Positions 34,845 through 45,517 of a DNA stretch of 64,000 nucleotides are shown here, piece after piece. The translations under genes and the position numbers were made by a program. Position 1 is the stretch's first letter. Each line of letters opens with the position of its first letter. The DNA comes from Rhyacophila brunnea (lineage: Eukaryota; Arthropoda; Insecta; Trichoptera; Rhyacophilidae): NCBI GenBank assembly GCA_022495005.1, contig JAGYXB010000061.1, positions 1,240,001 through 1,304,000 on the forward strand, given 5' to 3'. The notes beneath the pieces were generated by a model. That model searched no databases and was not told the DNA's origin. It worked only from the letters and a program-made list of their open reading frames with translations.

Positions 34845-36712
34845 TATTATTATTATCATATTTTTTTTATTTTATTTATTAAGGAAAACAAACAGTTACA
34901 TATTGATTACAGAAATTTATAATATAATAATAAAAAGTTAATGCAACCAGCAAAGTTTCCATATATACATTATAATATAGTTAAGCCTAACAAGATTGAC
35001 AGTAAAATAACATAAATATAAAGAAATTACAAGAGAAGATTACATAAGAAAAAATGAGAAAAATGAGGAAGAATAATGAATAATTAAATAATATACAAAA
35101 GATAAAAAAGAAAAATAAAAAAGTAACATTAAAAATAAAAGAATTAATATATATAAGTAAATACATTATATATCTATTTATCCAAAATTTTTGAGATAGC
35201 ATGTTTGGTCAACGGTGGAGAAATACATATTATAATTTAAACAAGAGCGCCGAATAAAGGAGTTTTGTGCATAATTAGAACCGCTACGACTGATATGGTA
35301 CAAAGTCTGGTTTCGTGTAAATCTTGATGGACAATGGAAACCCACCCTTTCGAGTAGGTTTGGCGAGTCAACAAAACCATTGATAATTTTAAAAAGAAAA
35401 TATTGATCAGATATAGAACGTCGACTTTCCAAAGATGGCACCATAAAAGTTGCAGCGGTCGAAGTAGAATTAGATAAATCATAACAGTAGGCTTTAAAAT
35501 TAACGTGCTTGCGAAATCGCTTTTGCACAGCTTCGAGCCGATTTATATAAGTAACGCACTGTGGATTCCACACGACAGAGGCATACTCAACTAAGGATCT
35601 AACATAAGAGAAGTAAAGAACCTTCAGAACATCAGGTGATCTGAATGGTTTAGAGATCCGAAGGATAAAACCTAGTAATTTTAATGCTTTATTGATGGTT
35701 TCTGATGGATTATCCATTATAACACCCAGGTCACGTATTTTTGAGCTGCGTTTCAAGGGTTCGACTCCTAGTTTGTATGGTGTGATGACGGGGTTCATAC
35801 TTCTGGAGAATGTTATTGACGAGCATTTGTTGACGTTTAGATAAAGGTGATTCAGTTGACAGTATCTATACAGTCTATCTAAGTCAGATTGTAAATCAAT
35901 ACAATCATCGACTGAAGAGATATTTTTATATATTTTTGTGTCATCTGCATAGATGGAAAATTGTGAGTTAAGAAAACAGGTGCTCATATCATTAATATAT
36001 AAGATGAACAATAAGGGACCAAGGTGGGACCCCTGCGGTACTCCAGATGGAATGTGTATAAAACTGGAGACGAATCCTTTAATTGCAACAGCTTGCGACC
36101 GATTTGAGATGTATGAAGAAATCCAACGGAATAAATCCCCGTGAATCCCCAGGGCCCAGAGTTTTTTAAGTAAGATGCAGTGATTGATTTTGTCGAAAGC
36201 TTTAGAAAAGTCCGTATATATAGCGTCCACTTGTGTTTTACTGCCCATTGAATTAAGTATGAAATCAGTGAATTCGAGTAGGTTAGTTTCTACGGAGCGT
36301 CTCCTAAAAAAACCATGTTGATTTGGTGTGATGAAGTTACGTAGAGCTGCAAAAATATGGTCGGAATTGATCTTTTCTAACAATTTTCCGAAAAAAGGAA
36401 GTTTGGATATCGGCCTGTAGTTAGTAATGACGCTTTTGTCCCCACTTTTAAATATTGGAGTAATTAATGCTTTCTTCCATACATCAGGAAAACATCCGCT
36501 TTTAACAGAAAAGTTAAATAAAATTGATAATGGGGAGGCCAATTCTTCTCCACAAGAAGCAATCAAAATGGGAGGAATACGATCAGAACCGGCGCCTTTA
36601 TTTATGTCTATGTTTTTGATGTATGAAAGAACTGATGACGTAGTGAATATTATTGAATTAATTATCATAGTGCTAACATCTTGCAAAACAGGTATATCGC
36701 ATAATGGAAATT
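34845..36712 (-). mobile_element. 5'-truncated Jockey/CR1-like LINE
   Basis: A minus-strand non-LTR retrotransposon with a reverse-transcriptase ORF, an about 330-bp 3' UTR and an A/T-rich tail at 34845-34880. A short direct repeat GCGTGA lies beyond each end (34839-34844 and 36713-36718) and may be the target duplication. The endonuclease part and 5' UTR are absent, the usual outcome of incomplete target-primed reverse transcription. The sequence beyond the 5' break, from 36719, is unrelated to the LINE. Confidence 0.85.
35178..36712 (-). CDS. Reverse transcriptase of non-LTR retrotransposon (5' partial)
   Basis: The frame encodes about 510 residues and would copy element RNA into DNA at a nicked target in the nucleus. 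Numbering from the TTG at 36686, visible motifs are NYRPISKL (about 89-96), FSKAFDKINH with the first catalytic Asp just before (about 159-169), SGVPQGSHLGPLLF (about 214-227), the catalytic YADD (246-249), LNVNKCSSITFSRS and RDLGVIMD. After this the usual 12-15 residue spacer before the INKALKLLGFI helix is missing, so a small in-frame deletion is likely. The C-terminal domain ends YLKNFG. The N-terminal apurinic-type endonuclease is lost; reading stays open upstream of 36686 to the break, so no true start exists. It is an inactive copy, though its RT frame has no internal stop. Confidence 0.88.
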
Positions 36713-36718
36713 GCGTGA

Positions 36719-37000
36719 CGTCTACTTATACACGTGCGAATATCGCTATGCGCGAATTTACTTGCTATCGACTGTATTGAGTTCGTTGTCCATTAATAAT
36801 GTCATTTAACGCAAGACATTACACGCTCGTGCGGCTACTTATGGAAGGTTAATTCGGATATTATCGTACGTTCTCGGTAATCTTCGATTTGATCGTCCCT
36901 AAAAAATAGGAATTGTTCCAATTCGCTCATGACTCCAGGGAACGACTCGAAAGCGACTTTTCACGAGCATGCCATACGGTTGACTTGAGAATCTTCCAAT
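36719..37000. repeat. Dispersed repeat related to 54.3 kb
   Basis: TATCGTACGTTCTCGGTAAT and GACTCCAGGGAACGACTCGA resemble GCGTACGTTCCCGGTAAT and AACTCCGGGTAACGATCC at 54360-54465, in the same order and spacing. CpG content is above background. Ends and class are not clear; the LINE may have inserted at its edge. Confidence 0.45.
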
Positions 37001-37427
37001 TTATTTTGAGCTTTTTGCATAGCTCATTCAATAGTCATTATTTGATATACTCGAATCCTCTGATTTCGGCATGATTATTTACTACAAGCAATATTTACAT
37101 AAAACCAAAGAATTTGAACCAGAACACAGAAAAATGTCATGGAGGTCGAGGAAATATCCATAATAATTAATTATTGATTCAATTAACTTGGCGGGAGGGG
37201 GTTGGATTAAAAAAATATAGCAGATGCTACAAAGCTTTCACATTTACCCTGTCTACCACTTATAGTTTCTCGTCGCTTTAACCATATTCTGACATACAGA
37301 TTATGAGATTATAATTAATTACTTTATTAGTGCCAATTATTTTATATATGAAATATAACACCTCGAAGTGATTCATTTGTAAGAACATTTTATGATCGAA
37401 ATATAATGCATATGCGGTACCGCAGAC
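37001..37427. other. AT-rich unassigned DNA
   Basis: No gene is seen. About 37245-37300 (ACCCTGTCTACCACTTATAG, then CGTCGCTTTAACC) resembles 62748-62795, another small dispersed repeat. Confidence 0.4.
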
Positions 37428-38360
37428 CAGTGGTTATTTAACTGTTTGAAGCCGTGGAACGCTTTTAATTTAAAAAAAAGTAGAACACCATAATCAGCAA
37501 GATCGTAAAACTAATAATATAAAATATATACATAACCATAAAGTTAATTAAACATTATGGAACATAAAATATACATTATACATAACAGGGAAAGGAAAAC
37601 TTCATAAAAATATTATGTATGTTTGTATATTAAATAACTCATAGGTATATTAAATCAACGTTAATCTGATACCTGAACTCTTGCAGACTTCAGGTCTAAT
37701 AATATTATGTAATATAAGTTTTCGTTTTGATATTGGTCGATGTCGAGAAAACCACATAAGTATAGAGTTGAAAAAAAAATAATAAACTTATGGAGAGAGC
37801 TGGGTTTTCGCTTTGGATAAAAATCCAAAATTCCTCAGGAGTTATTTCAGAGAATTTCCATCAGTTGAAAAGGATATTACCTATTTGTCTTCTTCCTAAA
37901 AAAAATAATATTTAATTACATCAAGTGAATTTCGTATCTTATCACTATTTTCTATATTAATTTATTATTTGGAAAGTCGCTTCCAAGATTTTCTTCTAAT
38001 ACTTAGTATTAAATATTACAATATTATAATGGAGTTAAGTGAAAGAAACATTAAATTATTTTGCATAATTTTAAAACACTTAAAATATATAATATAACGG
38101 ATAACCACTAGAAAACCCAACTGGATTCGAACCTGCGCACTTGTAATTTGTGCTCATGTGCTCTACCAACTAAGCTATGTGTGTCCAATATAATTGCGAT
38201 GAAATTTACTGGTGTTTTTTTTTTTTAACCATTTTCTAAATTGTGTTATTTTTATTATCTACTTATTGTATTTTTAAAAAAAGGTAAGTATATTTTTTCT
38301 GAAATACTGATAATTCCGTGGAACGCTTGTTATTACGAGTAACACCGTTTAAGAACCACT
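37428..38360. mobile_element. Possible hAT element, 933 bp
   Basis: The left end CAGTGGTTATTTAACTGTTT and complement of the right end AGTGGTTCTTAAACGGTGTT are similar, and CCGTGGAACGCTT occurs inside both ends (about 37452 and 38316). These are common features of hAT elements. No matching 8-bp flanks were found and the last base of the right end is off consensus, so boundaries are uncertain. A tRNA-like SINE head lies within it. Confidence 0.5.
38113..38186 (-). repeat. tRNA-derived SINE head, family C
   Basis: On the minus strand TAGCTTAGTTGGTAGAGC gives a perfect A box and D arm, and GCAGGTTCGAATCCAG a perfect B box. The anticodon arm region is too long and mispaired, and the acceptor strands do not pair, so this is a SINE or tRNA pseudogene rather than a working tRNA. 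Confidence 0.6.
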
Positions 38361-38880
38361 AACATAATCCGTTTAATTAATATAAGAGATAGCTTAATTA
38401 TATCGCACAGAAATATTAATAATTATTATCTAAATTACTGGAATTATTTATTAGTATATTAAATCCTCGATCGGCCATATATATTGTGTATAATTTTGAA
38501 TGTGTGGATACAGGAATGAATGTTGCGGTAATACCAAAACGGGTACTAAATTCTATCGTAAAATATTAATGATTTTGACTCCAGCACCATAAATCTAATG
38601 GAATATATCAATTTGATATGTGGATGGCTGAAATCATATCGTGGGATTTTGATTTTCTATGACGTTTCCAATGTGTCAAAATTTTATTGGTTTAACTAGA
38701 CAGCTTACATGATATACGATTTACCTGACGACAAATTCAACTAAAACTAGTTAAAGAATTTTAAAATCTTATCTTTAATATTAAAATCATGATCTTTGAT
38801 ATAATTTTTTATCATAAAATTATATCAAAGATCTGTATGTCTGTCTTTATAGATGTTATGTATTAATATTAAGAGTCATG

Positions 38881-39270
38881 GACCGTGAAGGCAAGGGACT
38901 GGAAGGCAATTGATGCTTTCGAAATATGGTGTTGGCGCCGAATGCTTCGTATTTCTTGGAGAGAACACAATATGAACCAGTCAATAATCCAGAGACTGAG
39001 AGGTATTCTGTAGTTCTTTGAATACATTGTTCGGGAAAGACTGGTTAACCTGGAGAAACTAGTGGTGTTGGGTAGCCTCCAGAGAAGGCGATGCAGAGGA
39101 AGAGCGTTGGGATGCTGGAGCGACCAAGTGAATAAGCTTGCGTGAATCAGTATTCATTCTACAATGACAGAAGCAGAGGACCTAGAGTGGTGGAAAGTTT
39201 TAGTCATTGAGAAGATGACGAAATATCAAAGCGGTCACAATCCTCAGCCATGAGGGAACGTCTAAGAAGA
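38881..39270 (+). pseudogene. LINE reverse-transcriptase C-terminal end, family B
   Basis: Broken frames read AIDAFEMWCWRRMLRISWRE, then NQSIIQRLRG, VRERLVNLEKLVVLGSLQRR, RGRALGCWSDQV and AEDLEWWKVL, ending GHNPQP. 'AFEMWCWRRMLRISW' and 'RGR ... WxDQV ... DRxxWRxxV' are typical of the C-terminus of arthropod endonuclease-reverse-transcriptase LINE proteins. Stops and shifts make it inactive; only the 3' end is present. Confidence 0.85.
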
Positions 39271-41574
39271 AGAAAATGTTTTAATATATTCTAATTCAAA
39301 AAAATGAGAGAGCGGAGGGTACCTATATATAACTTATGTTTTTTTATGAGGAATAGTTGTCAGCCCAACCCAGAAAAAATAAACATGCATTTTTTGACAA
39401 ATCGTGAGTTACTATCCGCAACTTATGTATATATTATTCGCAAGTTCAAGAACGTCATTGATAATTTTTTCTAACACCGAACATAATCATGTTGGTAATA
39501 CCAGTATTAACCACAGACCTGGTTGCATTTGAATTGGATAAGTATAATATGTAAGATACTTGTTAGTATTATAGTTAGTATATAAGAGCACTTAACCAGT
39601 GGAAGATGTGAGACCAAACTCCACTAACGTTTGTATGTTTCTAATGATTTTCAAAAATTATGTATGTATTCGTTGTTGTAAGTAAAGTATAGTGTGTATA
39701 AGTATATTGAATCTATTATATCATAATTTGCCGATGTACCTATAACTAGATGAATAATTCTAATCTGGATAATTTTCAGTGATGTACATTTACGTTTTTT
39801 TAATGATTTATTTTTGGATCTATTCAAAAAAGGTCTAATTGTTTTATAAGTACATTTTTTACTTCTTGGGTACCATTAGGTGACTTTGGTGACTAGCTTT
39901 GAGACATAAATAAGAATGGTGTTACCTATTATATTAAACAAATCACTACGAAATTGTCACTAATGTGTCACCATGTTACTGGTTCCGAACTTAATTTCAA
40001 TTTAGTGACTGTACGACGAAGATACACACTCTTGTGATTTTGCGGATATTAAAAACAATATTAATTTATAATAAAGCTCATGTCGTTTTTTGTACACAAG
40101 TGGCGATAGTTTGGTCAGCTGTGTAAGTCTGGTTTTGATAAGAATTTGCGATATACATGTAAAAAATCTTATTGATATTCCATATTGTGATATTACTGAT
40201 AACTTAACTGATAAGGCATGAATCATTTGAGATTGGTATTAGATACCTATTTGCAATATACATAACAGCACTCTTATTGTAAAATATTCGTTTTAAACAT
40301 CAGACAATTTTTATTTGCATATATCTAGTATCATTACGTATAATATAAAATTATATTTTTTTTTATCATGCATGTTTGATAGAAATAAAAATAAACCAAC
40401 TCCGAGAAAACCAACGTTAAAGTTCACGGTAGACTGACTTGGCTGACTGACTCTATTTAAATTACAACCAGTTTTTACAAACAAACCATTCTTATGTAAT
40501 CGTATTAAGACAAATGAGAATTTCCATAAATGAAGCCCAGTTCTAACGAGTTAAATAATTATAGGCCCTAGTATTTAAAAAAAAAAACGATTTTTAACAA
40601 GCGTATCAATATTTTATATAAGATGCCTAGTTAGATTACAAATTTATATATATTTTTTAAAATAATATCGTCACCTCAATACTACAACTAGATAACTCTG
40701 ATTTTGTCATTGTTGAGAAAATGAAATTTAAACTTTACTTGATTAACATAAATTTATTTATTTAGAAAAAGAGTATTACGGCATTACAGCGATTTGCCAA
40801 TGCGCTATAATACATAATAAATACAAAATTATAAAAATATCTTAATCACAAATAACAACTAATATAACGAGAAAGTTGAACAGACAGCATGTGTATACCT
40901 ATATAAATATTAAATAAACATGATAATATACAATTATAAATTTAAACTATTTAACACGTCCACAAACATTATATAGTTAATAAAAAAATAAATCAACATT
41001 TAAATAATGTTCAATTGTATGAAAAAATATTGTAGATATATCATTTTATTTATTTAATGCATTTATGGTTTTTCAAACACAAAATTAATACAGTTCTCGT
41101 TAACTAAGTTTTATCATGTTGTATAGAAGGAAATGTAGAATCATATTCAATAGCTATATCAAAAACAGTGAAAATCAAGTAGGTAGTAGGTAAAGTTGTA
41201 GTATTGAGGTGACGATGTATTGTATTATTATGGACATTACAAATTAATAATGTAAGTTCAATGCAATATTATGACGCTTAAATATAAAAATTATATACGT
41301 AAATAAAATGTTGTAAATAACATATTCTTTAACACGTATTTCCCCATACTCAAAAATTATAAGTACTATCTTTCAGTCACACCTACAAGGTAACTGACTT
41401 CCATTATTAATTGTTGTGTTCCCTCGTATCGTGAGTTAGTCCACACTTACCGCATCGCACCAAGTTACTCCAAAACGGGATATAAGTATGTAGTGCGGTG
41501 CATGTTGACCGATGCTTAAAAAATTATAAAAGGTGTATAACTGTAGTCGTTATAATATATAAGTATATATATTC
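39271..41574. other. AT-rich unassigned DNA
   Basis: I see no gene. GTCACCTCAATACTACAACT at 40669-40688 recurs inverted as AGTTGTAGTATTGAGGTGACGA near 41193-41214, so about 20-bp inverted repeats bracket a 0.55-kb AT-rich segment; this may be an unrecognised element. Confidence 0.45.
40669..41214. mobile_element. Possible foldback/MITE with 20-bp inverted repeats
   Basis: TCGTCACCTCAATACTACAA near the left and its complement TTGTAGTATTGAGGTGACGA at the right enclose about 500 bp of very AT-rich DNA with no frame. Target duplications were not resolved: the left flank reads AAATAATA and the right TGTATTGT. The call rests only on the inverted ends. Confidence 0.5.
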
Positions 41575-41690
41575 AGTGGCATGGAAATGTGGATGTTCGG
41601 CATAACGCGAATATGCAAAGTGGTAGAGATCGCTAAACAGATATGAAATGGCAATGGGATAGACATTTCCTGGAATGAAATACTTATTAT
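41575..41690 (+). pseudogene. LINE fragment, family A, plus strand
   Basis: The frame beginning ATGGAAATGTGGATG gives MEMWMFGITRICKVVEIAKQ, matching the MERCMLGITP ... VIEVAKQ block of the 58-kb family-A copy. A stop follows immediately and the rest is lost. Confidence 0.6.
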
Positions 41691-41730
41691 TCAAACAAAC
41701 GTATTTTAATATATTATATTTCTATATATT

Positions 41731-41912
41731 TCTTCCATGAGGCCCAATGATAGTAGTGTAGTGGAAACAGCTATGTAAGTAGTAGAAGTGAAACAATCAA
41801 ACACCAAGGCTTTGAGAAAATCACATACATATATTGAGATGTCACCGGGATCGAATCCGGAGCCCCGGGTGAAAGGTCAGTGTACTGGACGATGAGAGCC
41901 CCGAGACTATGT
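41731..41912 (-). repeat. tRNA-Glu-like SINE, family A
   Basis: On the minus strand the head has ATCGTCCAGTACACTGACC, CCTTTCACCCGGGG (like the tRNA-Glu anticodon loop CUUUCAC) and CCGGATTCGATCCCGG, a perfect T arm. The body continues TATGTGATTTTCTCAAAGCC, TTGGTGTTTGATTGTTTCAC and ends ATCATTGGGCCTCATGGAAG. The D arm and acceptor are eroded. The plus-strand copy at 56.17 kb shares head and 3' end. Confidence 0.75.
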
Positions 41913-43148
41913 GACGTTGCCATATCAATATTATAGGGTAACCTAATAATACAAATATACTAAGAATTTTGAATGGCAAAATACATCGATAAACATGTCT
42001 AAGGGAGCCAATTTATTAGCTTCTATCCTCACTATTAAATAATGACATGAAGATAAGAATTAAATCCTGAAAAGGTCATAACTCATGATATTCATGATAT
42101 TGTGACGTTATTATAATAATAAAAACGTATTTATGTATAAATAATATTTCACTCAATCTTATAGCTATTTGAATTGGCGTTCAAACTTCTTGTGCACTGA
42201 TCCATGGAGACGTGACGTGTAAAAATATCGACTTCTGTCTGCACGTAAATAAAGTTATTTTGACCATATGGTGCGTATTAAAATTCGAAATAGTATCAAG
42301 TGTAAAGGACTGTTGACATTATTAAAAGGCTATTAATGAAGTGTCAACACCGTAATTGATATCATTGACTTTCACTTTTTGACATGTTATTGTTTTATGA
42401 ACACGTAATATGTCTCGATTTAAAAATATCCGTGATTTGTATATACTTAACCTACGTATTTTTTTAATTTTTTTAAATTATTTCCGGTATTCGAAATTGA
42501 TGCTTTTATATATTATATTGTGATGGTATGAATGATTTAAACATAGTTATGAGACAATATTTGTCATTTGTTCTAATATCGTAAACACATCATATAGAAA
42601 ATAGTATGCAGTTAATAAGCAGTGCTGTTGGAAATCCAATACTCGGATGACAGTGTACGCTAACCCCCACTAGTGAAAAGGATGTACATAATTAGGTATG
42701 TGATCTTCTTGGGCGAATTTCAAAACCAATTGCTGAATTGGGCTCTGGCATAAATGAATCTAAGATAATATTAATGATTGTCGCTGACGAGCTTGTCCGA
42801 GAGATTGAACCACTTGGAAAGAGATTTTATACCTATCATTGAATACCGATAACTGCAAGCAGAGTTGCGCCAAGGGTGTCTGCCGCCCGGGTGCCAGCCC
42901 AAAATTGCTACCACTACAAATTTAAAAAATATTTTTTACTGGAAATATGGCAAAAGTCAAAGAAACATTCGGCCCATTAGAGTCAAAGAAGCCTATTTTA
43001 ATTTTTAACAATTTTGAGTTACGTATAATACTGGACATTAAATAACATGTTATGTTAAGAAGTGACAAAAAAATCAATGGATAAAAGATAAGTCAATACA
43101 TATCTCCTGCAAACACTTTCTTGTTGAGGTTGTACCTCAGTGGATGCA
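41913..43148. other. AT-rich unassigned DNA
   Basis: No gene is supported. CAGAGTTGCGCCAAGGGTG with CTGCCGCCCGGGTGCC near 42861-42898 looks like a hAT left end, but no partner end was found. Confidence 0.4.
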
Positions 43149-43590
43149 CGGTCTAAAAAGATCGTGGCTAGGCGATGCGCGGATTGCGGGTCGCGGGTGT
43201 AAATGACGCATGCCAAACGAAATATAATTTGTCATATAAATCCAACAAACGTCCATTTTATGTTCTGTTTATTGTTATATTCTTTCAGACACGTTTAAAG
43301 CGTCATAGAAAGCGGCCGTGCATATCCACGGCTGAGCATATATGACGGGCGGTGGTGGGCACTTTAACGTATGTTCTATTAGTAACAATAATAATATATT
43401 CACTGACACGTTTTCTTTTTAAAGTAAATGGGTAACGTTTTTAGTCATCTTTACACGATTTAAGAATTAATACGCCCGTCGCCATCACGAAACAAAGTAA
43501 CGTGTTTCCAGCTCGACGTTCTCTCTCAGAATGCAAGCGAGTCCAAAATTTCGTCGCGCTTATAGTTGAAAATTATTTGCCGTTTCACTG
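43149..43590 (+). repeat. Direct repeat pair, copy 1
   Basis: The segment matches 45181-45517 in order: GGTCTAAAA..GATCGTG, AACATAATTTGTCATA-type words, GACACGTTTTCTTTTT, TTTACACGATTTAAGAATTA, CGTCGCCATCACRAAACAAA and TTGTCGTTTCACTGA-type words. Copy 1 carries about 100 extra bases around 43290-43380 with a GGCCGTGCATATCCACGGC hairpin. No LTR-like TG..CA ends or coding sequence were found. Confidence 0.8.
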
Positions 43591-44153
43591 ACCTTAATGT
43601 CTGTGGAATGTAAATTTACTTGTGTTTCGGGTCTCCTGAAAAGTAGAGAAACATGAAACACGTTTCTTTGACCCTAAGGGGCCGTATTGCAGAAATATAA
43701 TATTATTGTCATCAAAATATTCATAACGAAAATTATGTCTTATTTTACTTATTAAATATTAAAAAATTATAATGTAAGATATGTATCGATAGACCACGGA
43801 AGTCTAAATTTATAAAATATTCTTTATGATATTGTAGAAAATTGCGTGAAATCCATGAAACAGGCTCATGAGACGAATTGTTTTTTTTTTTTAATATTTT
43901 GCTTTTCATTTTCTGGTGACTGGTTCTTAGGACCTTTTCCGCCCCTTTAATCCTGCCGCCTGGATATTTCGCACCCCTAGCCCCTGGTTGGAAGAGATAA
44001 ATTGGAGACTGAACATTTTGATGCCTAACAGCAATAACTCGTCCCACCAAGATATAACAAAACGTAGCATCACAAAAACTATTAAAAATGTCTCGCTAAG
44101 ACGTCGATATTTTCAAACTTTCTGTACATTGTTACATTTCTGTACACCGGTAC

Positions 44154-45000
44154 CAGTGGCGCACCCAGGATTTAATCTGGGGGGGGGGGACAAGGAGGAG
44201 AATGTAAATTAGTCCCATAGGCTCTTTTTCTTCTTCATATAATTATTTTTACATATTTTCACAATAAACGGCGGTATATTTGTACAGTTTCTCATAGTTT
44301 TTATTAAATTGGAGGCATAACGGTGGTAACCGTTGAGCGTGTCATCAGCGACTGGCGGATTGCAAGTGACTAACAGCGACCATGCTGGACATGTGCGCCT
44401 AGTATGCTAAAACATTACTCAAATATTAACGGCTGTGCTACCCCCTATTAACGTTTTTCAAATTGTGTTTTAGTTCAAATTACGGGTACTTATACAGTGA
44501 ATTATTGGCGATTTTTCATACATCTACTTAATAATGGAGCTGTCAAGTATCGATACATAATAATCAGAAAATATATTGTACAATTATATAATCTAAAATG
44601 TTCATGGCCATGAAGTATAATAGTGCAGGCGACTTTTTTTTTTACTATTCAAGCTAATTTATGATGTGTGTTTATCTCACTTATCTGGTCAACCCGACAC
44701 GCCGGGCCCCCCACAGCCCGGGCCTCCAGGAGAGTCCTGTCAGCCCTCCCCAGCCCTGACCAACACCACTCCGGAAGATTTTTTTGACAGTTAATTAGTG
44801 ATTGGGTTTCTAAAAAAACCCGACATTAGTGTTTCGAAATTTTATGTTAGAAATTAAAATCATTTTTTTGCCGTGTTTTTATTTGTGTAAGGCCCAAGGC
44901 ATAGTTTATTGGCTTTCAATTTCAATGTTTAAAATCATTCTGATAATTTTCATGTTTGGGGGGTGCCAGGGCCCCTTGCCCCCCCCTGGGTGCGCCACTG
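44154..45000. mobile_element. hAT element, 847 bp, perfect target duplication
   Basis: The left end CAGTGGCGCACCCAGGATTT and the right end CTGGGTGCGCCACTG give a 15-bp terminal inverted repeat with at most one mismatch, followed by poly-G and poly-C subterminal runs. The flanks ACCGGTAC are identical (44146-44153 and 45001-45008). A GC-rich block (CGCCGGGCCCCCCACAGCCC) sits at about 44700. No transposase motif is readable in any frame. Confidence 0.95.
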
Positions 45001-45180
45001 ACCGGTACTACTCCAGAAAATCCGATAGGAAGAGAATTTACGTATTTAAAATGCTCTACATACAATGTAAAGCTAGGCGCCCTAATTTGTATATATTGGA
45101 AGAGATTTACATCAAAATAAATAACGTCTTTCAGTCAGACGTTTCCTTCTGAAAGAAGGTCTGCACATTTAATACCTCTA

Positions 45181-45517
45181 TGGTCTAAAACGATCGTGAC
45201 AACGCGACGCGAAGATTGTGCAAATGGCGCGTACAGAACAAAACATAATTTGTCATAAAAAGTCAACATGCGTCCATTTACTGTTATGTTTATTGTTCTA
45301 TTATTAATAATAATAATAATATATTCATTGACACGTTTTCTTTTTCAAGTAAATGCGTAACGTTTTTCAGGTATCTTTACACGATTTAAGAATTAATTCC
45401 CCCGTCGCCATCACAAAACAAATTGACGTCTTCACAGCTCGACTTTCGCTCTCCGATTGCCAGCCAGTCCGAAATTTCATCGCACCTATAGTTGAACATT
45501 ATTTGTCGTTTCACTGA
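45181..45517 (+). repeat. Direct repeat pair, copy 2
   Basis: Second copy of the 43149-43590 repeat, same strand, 2.0 kb downstream, without the roughly 100-bp hairpin insertion. The hAT element at 44.15-45.0 kb lies between the copies. Confidence 0.8.

Noticed and set aside
38113..38186. Possible functional tRNA on the minus strand
   Set aside because: A and B boxes are perfect but acceptor strands do not pair and the anticodon region has extra bases; treated as SINE head.
42601..42700. QYSDDS-like string (CAATACTCGGATGACAG) resembling the YADD box of a reverse transcriptase
   Set aside because: No flanking RT motifs in any frame; a four-residue match is not evidence.
43149..45517. LTR retrotransposon
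   Set aside because: The repeated ends lack TG..CA termini, primer-binding site, polypurine tract and coding between them.
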